A stretch of DNA of 64,000 nt. Origin: UBA6623 sp965248235 (GTDB taxonomy: Bacteria > Acidobacteriota > Terriglobia > Bryobacterales > UBA6623). The DNA is taken from positions 372,001-436,000 of the forward strand of contig CBDFIU010000005.1 of NCBI GenBank assembly GCA_965248235.1, given 5' to 3'. The position numbers were made by a program, and so were the translations under genes. How positions within the stretch are numbered: position 1 is the first letter of the stretch; each line of letters opens with the position of its first letter. Under the pieces are notes generated by a model. That model saw only the letters and a program-made list of their open reading frames with translations. It was not told where the DNA came from and did not search any database. Of this stretch, positions 1 through 8,566 are shown one piece after another.

Positions 1-1
1 C

Positions 2-2797
2 CAAGCCGACTCCGCGAGTTCGGATCCGACCGCTTCTTCGGCGGCGACTTCCTCCAACCTCGGTGCTCTCCGAGAACGTGTCCGGGAGACTCCCCAGGAC
101 GCCGCCGCGCACTACGAACTGGGTTCGTCGCTGGCGAAGCTGGGGCGGCACGAGGAAGCGGCCCAAGCCCTTCAGGAAGCGCTCAGACTCCGCCCGAAAT
201 TCCCGGAGGCGCAGTATGCTCTCGGGCTCGTTCGGTTTCGCGGCCAAGATTTGGATGCGGCAATCCGCCGGCTTCGGCAAGCGGTCGAACAAAAGCCGGT
301 TTTCCCGGAAGCTCACAATGCTCTCGGCCTCGTGCTCGGCAAGAAAGGTCGAGACATCGGCGAGGTGATTTTCCACTTCCGAGAGGCTATCCGTCAAAAA
401 CCCGGTTTCGCGGCAGCGCACAGGAATCTCGGGCTCGTGCTCGCCCAGGTCAGGAAGACGGAAGAATCGATTGCGTCGCTGCGGGAAGCGGTGCGACTCA
501 AGCCCGATTGGGCCGAAGCCCATAATTCACTGGCCGTCGCAATTGTCAGGAGGAACCCCCGCGAAGCGATCGAACACTATCAGCGGGCGCTTGAATTGAA
601 TCCCGACTTCGCGGCCGTGCATTTCAACCTGTCGGTCGCCTACCGGAACGTTGACGATGCCGTCAATGAGATCGCGAGTCTACGGCGGTATATCGTGATC
701 GAACCGGATGCGGCGCTTGCTCACAGCAACCTCGGCAAGGCTTTGGAACGAACCGGGGACCTAAACGCCGCCACGGCGCCGCTCCGCCGGGCGGTAGCCT
801 TGGATGAAAATTCGGCGACGGCTCATTATTATCTGGGTCGCGTCTTGCTTAAGCTCGACCAATACGAGGAGGCGGCCGGCGCATTGAGAAGCTCCGTCGA
901 GCTGGATCCGGAACTCGTGGAACCGCGTCGCCTGCTGGCCGCGGCTCTGCGAAGGACGGGTGACCTCGCGGCGGCGAAGCAGGAACAGGAAAAGGCGCAA
1001 GCTCTCACCAAGTCCGACCTCGCCGATACCGCGGCGGACACGACGATGTCTCTCGGCAAGCAGAAGCTGAGCGAAGGCAACGTCGCCGAGGCGGTTTCCA
1101 TTTTTGAGGGACTGACGGAGTCCGCCGCCGATTGGCCGGAAGCCCACTATTACCTCGGCGCTTCGCTGATGAAAGCGGGTTCGACCGATCGCGCGATCAC
1201 GCCCTTGCGTCGGGCGGTGGAGCTTCGACGCGACTTTTTCGAGGCGCATTACAGCCTGGGCTTGGTTCATAGGGAGAAACGAGATCTCGATCAAGCCGTG
1301 TCGTCTTTTCGGAAAGCCCTCGATCTACGCCCGTCTTCCGCCGAAGCCCATAGCTCGCTGGGAGAGGTGTTGGGACGGAAGGGGCAACTTGAAGAAGCCC
1401 TCGAATCGGTGCGAACGGCTGTCCGGCTGGACTCGGAGTATCCGGCGGCACGCCTTCACTTGGGGAGTCTGCTCGGTCGTCGGGGCGACGTCTCAGCTTC
1501 CATCGAGCAATTCCGGAGAGCCTTGGAACTGCGCCCGGACTATGCCGAGGCTCATGACGCGTTGGGCGTCGCCTACGGCGCTCAGGGCGACTTGGAAGGA
1601 GCGCTCCGAGAGTTCGAGTCGGCCTTGGTGGCCGGACCCGGCTACGCCCCGGCTCATTACCATGTGGGCGGCGTACGTTTTCAGAAAGAGGACTATTTGG
1701 CGGCTGTTACGGCCTTTCGCGAAGCCGTTCGATACCGTCCCCGCTACGTCGAAGCGCACCATCGGTTGGGCGTCGCGCTTGCGCGGCTCGGCGAATGGAA
1801 CGACGCGATAGAAGCGTATAAGAAAGCGCTGGAGCTGCGCCCGACTTTCGTGGACGCCCGCTACAACTTGGCTCTGGCGTTCGAGCAAATAGGCCGCTTC
1901 GAGGAAGAGATCTCGGAACTTCGCATTCTGATTCGGGATAGTCCTAGCCACGAAGATGGTCATAAGCAGCTCGGGAAGGCGCTTGAGTCCGCGGGCAGAA
2001 CGAGCGAGGCGATCGAGGTCTACCGGAAAGCGGTCGGCGAATGGCCGGATTCCGCGGAAGCACATCTGTTGTTGGGGAGCGCTCTTATCAAGGAAGGGCA
2101 GCCCGAGAAGGCAGTCAATCACCTTCGCGCGGCGCAAAAGCACGACCCAGGTTTGCTCGCCGCTCACCATCAACTGGGAACGGCCTTGAAGCAAACCGGC
2201 AAGCGCGAAGAGGCTCTCGCGGAATTCAAGAAAGCCGATGCGATCAGAAGCAGGGGTGACGACCGTTTGCGGGCGGGTACTCATCTGGAAGACGGCTTGG
2301 CGAAGGTGGGCTCGGGAGATTTGGACGGCGGAATCGCGGAGTTCGAACAGGCGGTTGCACTGGCGCCGGATTCCGCTGAAGCACACCAATTCCTCGGTGT
2401 TGCTCTATCGAGGAAAGGGGACCTGGATCGAGCCGTCGCCGAATTGACCCAAGCTCTCGACCTGCGGCCGGACTACTTCCTGGCGCGCCACGGCCTGGGT
2501 CTTGTTCGTGCCAAAAAAGGAGACATGGACGGCGCCATCGGTGATTTCCGAAAGGCGCTGGAGATCAACGATCGTTCCGGCAAATGCCATGACGATCTCG
2601 GAGTGGCTTATGCAAAGCAGGGCGACGTCGATGCGGCAATCAACGAATTCGAGCGTGCCGCGGAGTTGGATCCCAAGCTGGCCATTGCCCACTACCACCT
2701 CGGATGGGGTCTCCAGCAAAAGAACGAGATCGAACAAGCAAGGCAGGCCTTTGCCAAGGCCCAAGAGCTGGACCCCCGAATGAAGAGTCCGTTGTAG
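2..2797 (+). CDS. TPR-repeat protein, 5' end outside the window
   Basis: The reading frame is open from the first bases of the window to the TAG at 2795-2797, so the gene starts upstream and at least 931 residues are visible. Nearly all of it is tandem 34-residue tetratricopeptide repeats with the usual pattern (A-H-x-x-L-G at helix A, A-x-x-x-F/L-x-x-A-L-x-L-x-P at helix B), in two long blocks separated near 1000-1080 and 2230-2290 by charged linkers. The first visible residues are Ser/Ala-rich and look like a linker after a missing N-terminal domain, so the whole protein could carry a kinase or membrane domain upstream. It is expected to be a protein-protein interaction scaffold. It converges on the next TPR gene with only 34 bp between the stops. 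Internal TTG and ATG codons are not convincing starts because repeat sequence extends upstream of them. Confidence 0.85.
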   Translation, partial: QADSASSDPTASSAATSSNLGALRERVRETPQDAAAHYELGSSLAKLGRHEEAAQALQEALRLRPKFPEAQYALGLVRFRGQDLDAAIRRLRQAVEQKPVFPEAHNALGLVLGKKGRDIGEVIFHFREAIRQKPGFAAAHRNLGLVLAQVRKTEESIASLREAVRLKPDWAEAHNSLAVAIVRRNPREAIEHYQRALELNPDFAAVHFNLSVAYRNVDDAVNEIASLRRYIVIEPDAALAHSNLGKALERTGDLNAATAPLRRAVALDENSATAHYYLGRVLLKLDQYEEAAGALRSSVELDPELVEPRRLLAAALRRTGDLAAAKQEQEKAQALTKSDLADTAADTTMSLGKQKLSEGNVAEAVSIFEGLTESAADWPEAHYYLGASLMKAGSTDRAITPLRRAVELRRDFFEAHYSLGLVHREKRDLDQAVSSFRKALDLRPSSAEAHSSLGEVLGRKGQLEEALESVRTAVRLDSEYPAARLHLGSLLGRRGDVSASIEQFRRALELRPDYAEAHDALGVAYGAQGDLEGALREFESALVAGPGYAPAHYHVGGVRFQKEDYLAAVTAFREAVRYRPRYVEAHHRLGVALARLGEWNDAIEAYKKALELRPTFVDARYNLALAFEQIGRFEEEISELRILIRDSPSHEDGHKQLGKALESAGRTSEAIEVYRKAVGEWPDSAEAHLLLGSALIKEGQPEKAVNHLRAAQKHDPGLLAAHHQLGTALKQTGKREEALAEFKKADAIRSRGDDRLRAGTHLEDGLAKVGSGDLDGGIAEFEQAVALAPDSAEAHQFLGVALSRKGDLDRAVAELTQALDLRPDYFLARHGLGLVRAKKGDMDGAIGDFRKALEINDRSGKCHDDLGVAYAKQGDVDAAINEFERAAELDPKLAIAHYHLGWGLQQKNEIEQARQAFAKAQELDPRMKSPL

Positions 2798-2831
2798 GCG
2801 GGCGGCGTAACGGGGCAGGCCTCGTTCCGAT

Positions 2832-4715
2832 TCAGCGTGCGTTCGTCTCGGGGCGGCCGGATTGCTCTTCGAAAGAACTGTCCAGACGTTCCTGAGCAAT
2901 GGACCGGCGGGCTTCCTTCAGCCGTTTCACGATCGCGAGATTCTTCTCCGCTTCCTCTCGGTTGCCCAACATACGGAACGCGCGTCCGAGGTGGTAATAG
3001 AGGTTTTCGTCCTCTCGGATCCCTAAGTGTAAGGCCGACTGCAAATGCTCGACCGACCTTTCATAGCGGCCCTTTTTGAAGTAGACGCGGCCGAGCATCG
3101 TGTGCGTCTTGGCGGAAGCGGGATTGATTAGGATCGCCTTGACAAGGACTTTTTCCGCCTCGTCGTCGGCGCCGGTCACAAAGTACACTTCGCCGGCCCC
3201 GCGGAGCGCCGCGACGGAATAAGAGTCGTTCCTTAGTTCCGCCTCGAATGAAGCCAGCGCCTCGACGTACTTCCTCTGCTTCCGATGGAGCGATCCGATC
3301 GCCAGATGAAGTTGCGCGGCCCCGGGGGCCAGTGCCAGAGCCTTGTTGTACTCCTCGATGGCTTGCTCGTCCTCTTCGCGGGCAGCATGATACTCCGCCC
3401 GAAGTTGATGAGTGCGATAGGATCCCGGTTGCAAGGATGCGAACGATTGCAGTGACTCGATCGCGAGTTCTTGCGCGCACTCTTGGAGATAGAAGGCAAA
3501 CTCCGCATTCTCAGGCTCGTCAGAGTGGAGAAGAACGAGCCGTCCAAGCGCTTGGTTCCGTTGACCGAGTTCGAGGTATGCGCGTGCCCGCCAGTAGCGG
3601 ACTTGGTCCGTTGTCGCGCCGGCCTCGTGGGTGCTTGCCCGTTGGAGGACCTTTCGCGGCTGCCCGGACAGCAATGTGTCTTGGGTCCGTGCTGTCCACG
3701 AGCGGCTGATTGGGGTCTCGAAACCAGGCAATGATTCGCGGACGTGCTTCTCAACCTTGGCGCTAAGCCTCATCGCCCCCTGCTGTTTCAAAGCTGCCGC
3801 CGCCCAATCCTTAACGACCCGTGGGGACTCTTCGTGAAACTTCTCCGCCCGTTCTTGAATCACCTCGGCTTCAGCGTGCATACCCAGTTTCCCGAGCACC
3901 CGGATCAAACCGGCCGCCGAGCGAACATGCGCGGGATAATTGTCCAATTCGCGAGCGTAAGCGTCAGTGGCTTCCAGTAGGCGATCTTCGGCTTCGAGCA
4001 GCTCCGCGATCTGATAGTGAACCTCGGGGATTTGCGTGTCGATCCGGGCCGCGTGTCGCAACTCCTCCAAGGCTTTCCGTGTGTCACCTTGCCGCGAAAA
4101 CTGTCGGCCCCGCATAAGGAACAACCAAGGAGAATCCAGCCCCGCTCGACGAACCGCGAGAAAGGCTTTCGTTGACAACTTTCGGTAGGCTCGGCCCAAA
4201 TAAAAAACCAACTCGTGATCTTTGGGGTCCAAGCGCCGGCACTCGCGCAACTCGTTGATGGCGGCCGCGTATCTCCCCGTCTCGAGATAGCTCATGGCGA
4301 GCCACTTCCGCCCCATGGCGTTTGCTGGATCGAGAGCTCGGGCTGCTTCGAGTGCCTCAATCGCGCGACCGAGCCGAGACGTCAGGTAGTAGTCGATCCC
4401 GAGGAACACTTTGGCCGAGAGAAGTCGCGGGTTCTGTTTCAATGCCCCCTGGAATTGATCGATTGCGGGTTCGTACTTCCGCTGGAGATGGTAGACCAGG
4501 CCGAGATTGCTCCGCGCTTCGGGGAGATCGGGAGCCGAGGCGATAATCGCTTTCCAGGCCTCCGCCGCCGTTTCGTAGTCTCGGTCGGCCATCGCCTGCT
4601 GTGCGCGGCGATAGTACCGGGCGGGATCGTTGCTTGTCTGACCGAGCGTGGTTGCGGCAAGGGAAAGAAATAAAATCAGTCCCAGGGTGCGCCGGAGTCC
4701 AGAGTCAACATTCAT
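2832..4715 (-). CDS. Exported TPR-repeat protein
   Basis: The protein has 627 residues. I chose the ATG at 4715 because it begins a clean Sec signal peptide (basic N-terminus, Leu/Ala core, cleavage near T-L-G-Q). An in-frame ATG 24 bases upstream would only add polar residues. The mature protein begins with several TPRs (about residues 35-240), has a less regular middle, and ends with another TPR block (about 440-600) and a charged tail. It is probably periplasmic and acts as an assembly or interaction platform. Its specific partner cannot be told from the sequence. It is transcribed towards the TPR gene on the left, and its upstream side faces the broken-gene patchwork at 4.75 kb. Confidence 0.85.
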   Translation of the reverse strand: MNVDSGLRRTLGLILFLSLAATTLGQTSNDPARYYRRAQQAMADRDYETAAEAWKAIIASAPDLPEARSNLGLVYHLQRKYEPAIDQFQGALKQNPRLLSAKVFLGIDYYLTSRLGRAIEALEAARALDPANAMGRKWLAMSYLETGRYAAAINELRECRRLDPKDHELVFYLGRAYRKLSTKAFLAVRRAGLDSPWLFLMRGRQFSRQGDTRKALEELRHAARIDTQIPEVHYQIAELLEAEDRLLEATDAYARELDNYPAHVRSAAGLIRVLGKLGMHAEAEVIQERAEKFHEESPRVVKDWAAAALKQQGAMRLSAKVEKHVRESLPGFETPISRSWTARTQDTLLSGQPRKVLQRASTHEAGATTDQVRYWRARAYLELGQRNQALGRLVLLHSDEPENAEFAFYLQECAQELAIESLQSFASLQPGSYRTHQLRAEYHAAREEDEQAIEEYNKALALAPGAAQLHLAIGSLHRKQRKYVEALASFEAELRNDSYSVAALRGAGEVYFVTGADDEAEKVLVKAILINPASAKTHTMLGRVYFKKGRYERSVEHLQSALHLGIREDENLYYHLGRAFRMLGNREEAEKNLAIVKRLKEARRSIAQERLDSSFEEQSGRPETNAR

Positions 4716-4758
4716 TCGACAATCGTCGCCAATCCTCATCTGTCACGCAACTGCCCTT

Positions 4759-4995
4759 TCAAGCAACGAGCGAGAGAGAGCGATCCCCCCACGGGTCGAT
4801 TTTAGTGTGACACTGCATGCAGCCGGGCTGACTGCGGTGCTGCTCGAGTCGCTCTCGAAGCGACAGACCTTCGGTATCCGTCTCCAAGTCTGGAACGTTG
4901 GGCGGAGGATCATCGGGCGGCTCGGCGATGATCTTCCGCGCCAGCCACGCCCCGCGCTTCACAGGGTTCGATTCCCGGCCGTCGGACAGCGGTAC
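4759..4995 (-). pseudogene. Fragment of a DUF1592/DUF1588-type cytochrome-like protein
   Basis: This short stretch reads NPVKRGAWLARKIIAEPP followed by a Pro-rich N-V-P segment, L-R-E-R-L-E-Q-H-R and C-M-Q-C-H-x-x-I-D-P-W-G. That is the signature of the DUF1588 region of large planctomycete/acidobacterial-type proteins with a CxxCH haem or metal motif. Those proteins are normally 700 or more residues; here only about 70 codons survive. The upstream side is cut at 4996, where IS481-type terminal sequence begins. The family match ends after D-P-W-G near 4790, where eight unrelated residues lead to a stop. It is a relic between an intact TPR gene and an insertion sequence remnant. Confidence 0.7.
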
Positions 4996-4996
4996 T

Positions 4997-5046
4997 TACC
5001 GGGCGCATGGTGAACAGATCATACCGGGCAGATGGTGAACAGATGT
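4997..5046. repeat. Two 25-bp direct repeats at the end of an IS481-type remnant
   Basis: Two adjacent 25-base units (4997-5021 and 5022-5046) share TACCGGGC followed by ATGGTGAACAGAT with a few mismatches. They lie just upstream of the IS481-type transposase start and directly against the truncated DUF1588 fragment. They therefore probably mark the left terminus of that insertion sequence, where such subterminal repeats would bind transposase. Confidence 0.5.
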
Positions 5047-5078
5047 CCGAGGGAAACATTGAGTGGTACAAATGTTTC

Positions 5079-5312
5079 ATGCCTTGGGAAACGACAAACC
5101 ACATGACGCAACGCGAGCTGTTCATCAACGATTACCTGAGACGAGACGACACCATGACGGCGTTGTGCCGCCGCTATGGTATTCAACGCCGCATCGGATA
5201 CAAATGGGTCGAACGCTATCAGCAAAACGGCCGCCCAGGTCTCGAGGATCGTTCGCGGGCGCCGCTCCACCATCCCAATCGGAGCAGCCCCGAAACGGTG
5301 GAGCGGATTTGA
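5079..5312 (+). pseudogene. IS481-family transposase, N-terminal remnant
   Basis: The ATG at 5079 starts a 77-residue peptide that matches the N-terminal helix-turn-helix of IS481-family transposases: M-P-W-E-T, then A-L-C-R-R-Y-G-I, then G-Y-K-W-V-E-R-Y and G-L-E-D-R-S-R-A-P. Full-length members have 300-400 residues with an integrase-type DDE core. Here the reading frame hits TGA at 5310 and the sequence changes character immediately afterwards, so the catalytic domain is absent. It preserves one end of an insertion sequence that took part in scrambling this region. Confidence 0.75.
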
Positions 5313-5521
5313 CCTTGCCCCCAAAGTATGGTCCAGTTGGAATGAGAGGAATCGGGGTTGGGGGCCCTAGATCCCGGGCGCATCTCGATAAAGCCGATGC
5401 TCGGCCCGAAACGCTACCTGAAGGGCGCCACTCCGCCGATCCCAAGGATGTCCTGGAAAAGTTTGAAAGCGAAATAGAGAGCCAGTGTGACCCTCCACAA
5501 GATTTTTGCCATCCCGCCATG
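5313..5521. other. Unassigned spacer between IS481 and phage remnants
   Basis: No convincing gene is seen. On the minus strand at 5414-5512 there is a 32-codon reading frame beginning M-A-K-I-L-W-R-V whose product would be mostly hydrophobic. It could be the start of a small membrane protein or chance. The junctions on both sides of this stretch are abrupt. Confidence 0.3.
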
Positions 5522-5581
5522 CTACTCACAGCCGGTCACGGGATTCCAGGTCTCCTCGGTCCACTCGATGCGGCTAGCCAT
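5522..5581 (-). pseudogene. First 19 codons of a phage Gp37/Gp68-like (DUF5131) gene
   Basis: The frame reads MASRIEWTEETWNPVTGCE and then stops. The first 18 residues match the start of DUF5131 (phage Gp37/Gp68) proteins, whose family opening is I-E-W-T-x-x-T-W-N-P-V-T-G-C. The expected continuation with the Cys motif is gone, and unrelated sequence starts after the GC of the last cysteine codon. The ATG overlaps the 3' end of the methyltransferase by 8 bases. That overlap is the kind of tight packing found in a phage operon, so both fragments probably came in together. Confidence 0.65.
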
Positions 5582-6601
5582 GGTTATTTGATCTCACTTT
5601 CTCGAACGCCCTGATGAACTCCGCCGCGACTTGCGGGACGATGGCATTGCCGTAGGCGCGCAGTCGTCCCACGCGGGCGGTAGCCCCATAAGCCAGCGGG
5701 TGAATGCCGGGTTCAACGCGCCGCGCTTTTCCGTCCCCGCACGGTATCCACGAGGCTGCGTCCCAAAATCCGTTGCCGCTTGGTGATCCAAGCTGTCGGA
5801 AACGCCCTTCGCTTCCCGCGCCCAGCTCACACCGTTCGTCTTGTAGTCCCGAGACCGCGGCGTCGCCCAACCCGCCAGCGTTGCCGCGTCGTCGAGGTTC
5901 AGCATGTGACCCTGCTTGCGCCGTTCCAACGCCTTCCCGGGATTGCTCTGCATCCCACCTTTCCGTGCGAAGCGGCCCTGAGCGTCGTGACTCTGCGGTG
6001 TCGTCCAGCCAGCCATCCTCGCCGCCGCTTCCAATCCGACTTGAACCTTCTTGCCCTTGTGGTAAGCCGTCGAACCCCGCATCTTGGCGTGTGTGATCGA
6101 GCGCCCGCCGTTCGGGACATTCGGCGTCGGCCAGCCCGATACCTCGTCCCGCATCCTCGGGGACGGCTTTCCTAGATACGCTGCCGTATGTTCCGGTAAC
6201 GGATTCTGCGGCTTGTGATCGTTCGCGCTGGTCGTCGGCCACCCACCAAAGCCGCTGCCGGATGTGCGGCGCGCCGACGCTCGCAGCCGGGATATCGACA
6301 CACCCGCAGGCATATCCAGACTGCTCCGGTCAGCCCGTACTCCGGCGAACCATTCACGTCCAAGCGACCCGCTAACCTGCTCTCCAAAGATCGTTGCAGG
6401 CCCGCGCTCGGCGATGAGGCGGTGAAAAGCGGGCCACAAGTGTCGTTGATCGGCATGGCCTTTTCGCTTTCCCGCGATCGAAAGCGACTGACAGGGACAG
6501 GAGCCCGACCAGACGGGTCGGTCGTCGTTCCATCCGGCGAGACGGAGAGCGTAGCTCCATCCGCCGATTCCGGCGAAGAAATGGCATTGTGTGTAACCTT
6601 T
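5574..6601 (-). pseudogene. Phage-type DNA (cytosine-5) methyltransferase, 5'-truncated and frameshifted
   Basis: The 5' part encodes C5-methyltransferase motif I (F-F-A-G-I-G-G-W), motif IV with the catalytic cysteine (G-S-C-P-C-Q-S-L-S) and a motif VI-like I-F-G-E-Q-V. At about 6328 one base appears to be missing: GCTGACCGGAGCAG where GCTGACCTGGAGCAG would keep frame. The frame that then makes sense gives Y-A-C-G-C, motif VIII (APHIRQRLWWVADD) and finally motif X (GRLRAYGNAIVPQVAAEFI), ending at 5574. The unshifted frame stays open to 5594 and also resembles phage methylases (see findings). The native start is absent: family sequence begins at K-G-Y-T-Q next to the nqrB break. If repaired it would methylate cytosine in host or phage DNA. 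The one-base lesion could be real decay or a sequencing error. Confidence 0.75.
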
Positions 6602-6612
6602 AAGGTCATCGC

Positions 6613-7185
6613 CCCCGTGCCGCCGAAAATCTCCTTGCCGATGACGACCCCAAAGGCGACTCCCAACGCGACCTGCCACAGCGGAATCGTCGGCGGCAGG
6701 ATCAACGGGAAGAGCATCCCAGTTACCAGGAAGCCTTCGTTGATCTCATGCTTGCGAACCATCGCGAACAACGCCTCGCAATTGCCGCCCACCAGGAACG
6801 TGACCAACAGCACCGGGAAATAGTAGAGCGCCCCGTGAACCAGGCAGGCCGCGAGGTCGGAGGGGGCAAAGGCATAACCGAGCGCCCGCATGGCCTCGGT
6901 CTGCCAAGTATCGAGCGGCAACGCGCCGCCGGCGATCGCGAGATGAGCTTGGTAGCCGGTGTTATACATCGCGATGAAGACGCACGGCAACAGCGCCACC
7001 ACCACCGTCATCATCATGCGTTTGAGATCGAGCGCGTCGCGAACATGCGAAGCCCCACGCGTCACCTTGCCGGTCGTGAAGAGAAACGTCTCCCCGGCCT
7101 CGAACAGCGGGTAGAGCACTTCAAGGCGACCGCCGGGGCGGAAGTGCTTCGATTGCGAGTCGAGAATCGAACGCAAAAACCGCAT
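6613..7185 (-). pseudogene. nqrB: Na+-translocating NADH:quinone reductase subunit B, truncated
   Basis: The first 191 residues are clear NqrB: an N-terminal amphipathic segment, R-M-M-M-T-V-V-V-A-L-L-P, several membrane spans, H-E-I-N-E-G-F-L-V-T-G and G-K-E-I-F-G-G-T-G. The match ends at that glycine, where phage methyltransferase sequence begins on the same strand. NqrB is normally about 400 residues. The missing half includes most membrane spans and the S-G-A-T motif whose Thr carries covalent FMN, so this copy cannot work. It starts 10 bp after nqrA. The rest of the operon (nqrCDEF) is not next to it, and the reading frame continues meaninglessly to 6172. Confidence 0.85.
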
Positions 7186-7195
7186 CAGCTCTCTT

Positions 7196-8566
7196 CTAGC
7201 CTTCCTTCTCGATTGTCGTCAGCACGCTGCGCAACAGCGGCCCGTATTCGGCCTTGCTGGGGCATACGAACGTGCAGAGGGCGAGGTCTTCTTCGTCCAA
7301 TTCAAGGCAGCCCAATTGCTGTGCGCCTTCGATGTCGCTCACGAGCAACGCCCGCAACAGAAACGTCGGCATGATGTCCATCGGCATCACGCGCTCGTAC
7401 ATACCGATCGGCACCATGGCGCGGTCCGAACCGTTGGTCGAGCTGCCGAGGCTGAATTTCTTCCCCGGGATCAGTTTGGAGACGAACGTATTAATCGTCG
7501 AATAGCTGTCAACACCCGGCGTCAGCCAGCCCAGGAACTGTCGCCCGCGCTGCTCGGGAATCGCCGAAATCTGCTGATGATAGCGGCCCAGATAGCCAAA
7601 GACTTCGCCCGAAGCCATGCGGCCGGCCAAGACGGATCCGGAGATGACGCGGTTATCGCCGCTCGACAACTCGCGCTCGACCAGGTCGTCGGTCGAGGCG
7701 CCGATCCTGGTCGCGAGCAAACGCGGCCGCGTGACCGAAGGGCCCGCCAGCGAGATCACCAGCGAGACATCCAACTCACCGGAAGCGAACAGCTTCCCGA
7801 ACGCCGCGACATCTTGGTAGTTCGCATGCCAAACAAGCTTTTCGGCGTTAACCGGATCCAAATAATGAATGTGCAAGCCGACCGTGCCGGCAGGATGCGG
7901 GCCGCTGAATTCCTCGACCGTGAAGCGCCCGCCCGACGGAACCGAGACGGCGCTGTCGGGGCTCTTGCAAACATACACCGGTCCGTCGGTCAACCTCGCC
8001 AATGCCTCTAAGCCGCGCTCGAAACTCTGCTGCTTGCCGGAGAGCGCGACATCGACTTCCGCGGCCAGCGGACTCGTGTCGACGGCGGTTACGAAGATCG
8101 AACGCGGCGTCTTTTCCGGGTCCGCCACGCGTCCGAAAGGCCGGCCGCGCAACGCGGTCCATAACCCCGACTCGATCAACAGTTCCTTGACTTGTCCGCG
8201 ATCCAACTCGCCCGGGGAGCGGCCCGTGAACGAAGAAAACGACACGGTCTCTCCGCCGCCCGCCAATTCCGCGCTGTCGAGTTGAATGACGACCGACTGC
8301 AACACGCGCCTTTCGCCGCGATGGATAGCCGTGACTTGACCGCTCGCGGGAGCCGTGAAGCGAACGCTGGGATTCTTCTTATCCTCGAAAAGCAGTTGTC
8401 CGCGCCGCACATCGTCGCCGACCGAGACTTGCATGGTGGGCTTCATGCCGACGTAATCGTCCGCGATCAAAGCCACACGGCGGGGCTGCAATGCCGCCTC
8501 GACTTGCTGTTCCGGGGCTCCCGTGATGGGGAGATTCAAACCCTTCTTGATTCTGTGAAGTCCCAT
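7196..8566 (-). CDS. nqrA: Na+-translocating NADH:quinone reductase subunit A
   Basis: This 456-residue protein has the normal length for NqrA, the cytoplasmic quinone-binding subunit of Na+-NQR. It opens with H-R-I-K-K-G-L-N-L-P-I-T-G, and the barrel-sandwich region (A-D-D-Y-V-G-M-K-P-T, V-G-D-D-V, G-Q-L-L-F-E-D-K-K) is well conserved. The C-terminus contains R-V-M-P-M-D and a cysteine-containing E-E-D-L-A-L-C-T-F-V-C-P segment, as in the family. It is the first gene of an nqrA-nqrB operon read leftwards, but nqrB is broken after 191 codons. Respiratory Na+ pumping from this locus is therefore doubtful unless the break is an assembly artefact or a second operon exists. Confidence 0.95.
   Translation of the reverse strand: MGLHRIKKGLNLPITGAPEQQVEAALQPRRVALIADDYVGMKPTMQVSVGDDVRRGQLLFEDKKNPSVRFTAPASGQVTAIHRGERRVLQSVVIQLDSAELAGGGETVSFSSFTGRSPGELDRGQVKELLIESGLWTALRGRPFGRVADPEKTPRSIFVTAVDTSPLAAEVDVALSGKQQSFERGLEALARLTDGPVYVCKSPDSAVSVPSGGRFTVEEFSGPHPAGTVGLHIHYLDPVNAEKLVWHANYQDVAAFGKLFASGELDVSLVISLAGPSVTRPRLLATRIGASTDDLVERELSSGDNRVISGSVLAGRMASGEVFGYLGRYHQQISAIPEQRGRQFLGWLTPGVDSYSTINTFVSKLIPGKKFSLGSSTNGSDRAMVPIGMYERVMPMDIMPTFLLRALLVSDIEGAQQLGCLELDEEDLALCTFVCPSKAEYGPLLRSVLTTIEKEG

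Noticed and set aside
761..2389. Long minus-strand open frames antisense to the first TPR gene
   Set aside because: They mirror the repeat structure and high GC of the TPR gene, lack domain-like patterns and have no separate start signals.
4961..4990. GGGTTCGATTCCCGG as a tRNA T-arm
   Set aside because: No acceptor stem, anticodon arm or D arm is present around it, and the stretch reads as conserved DUF1588 protein on the minus strand.
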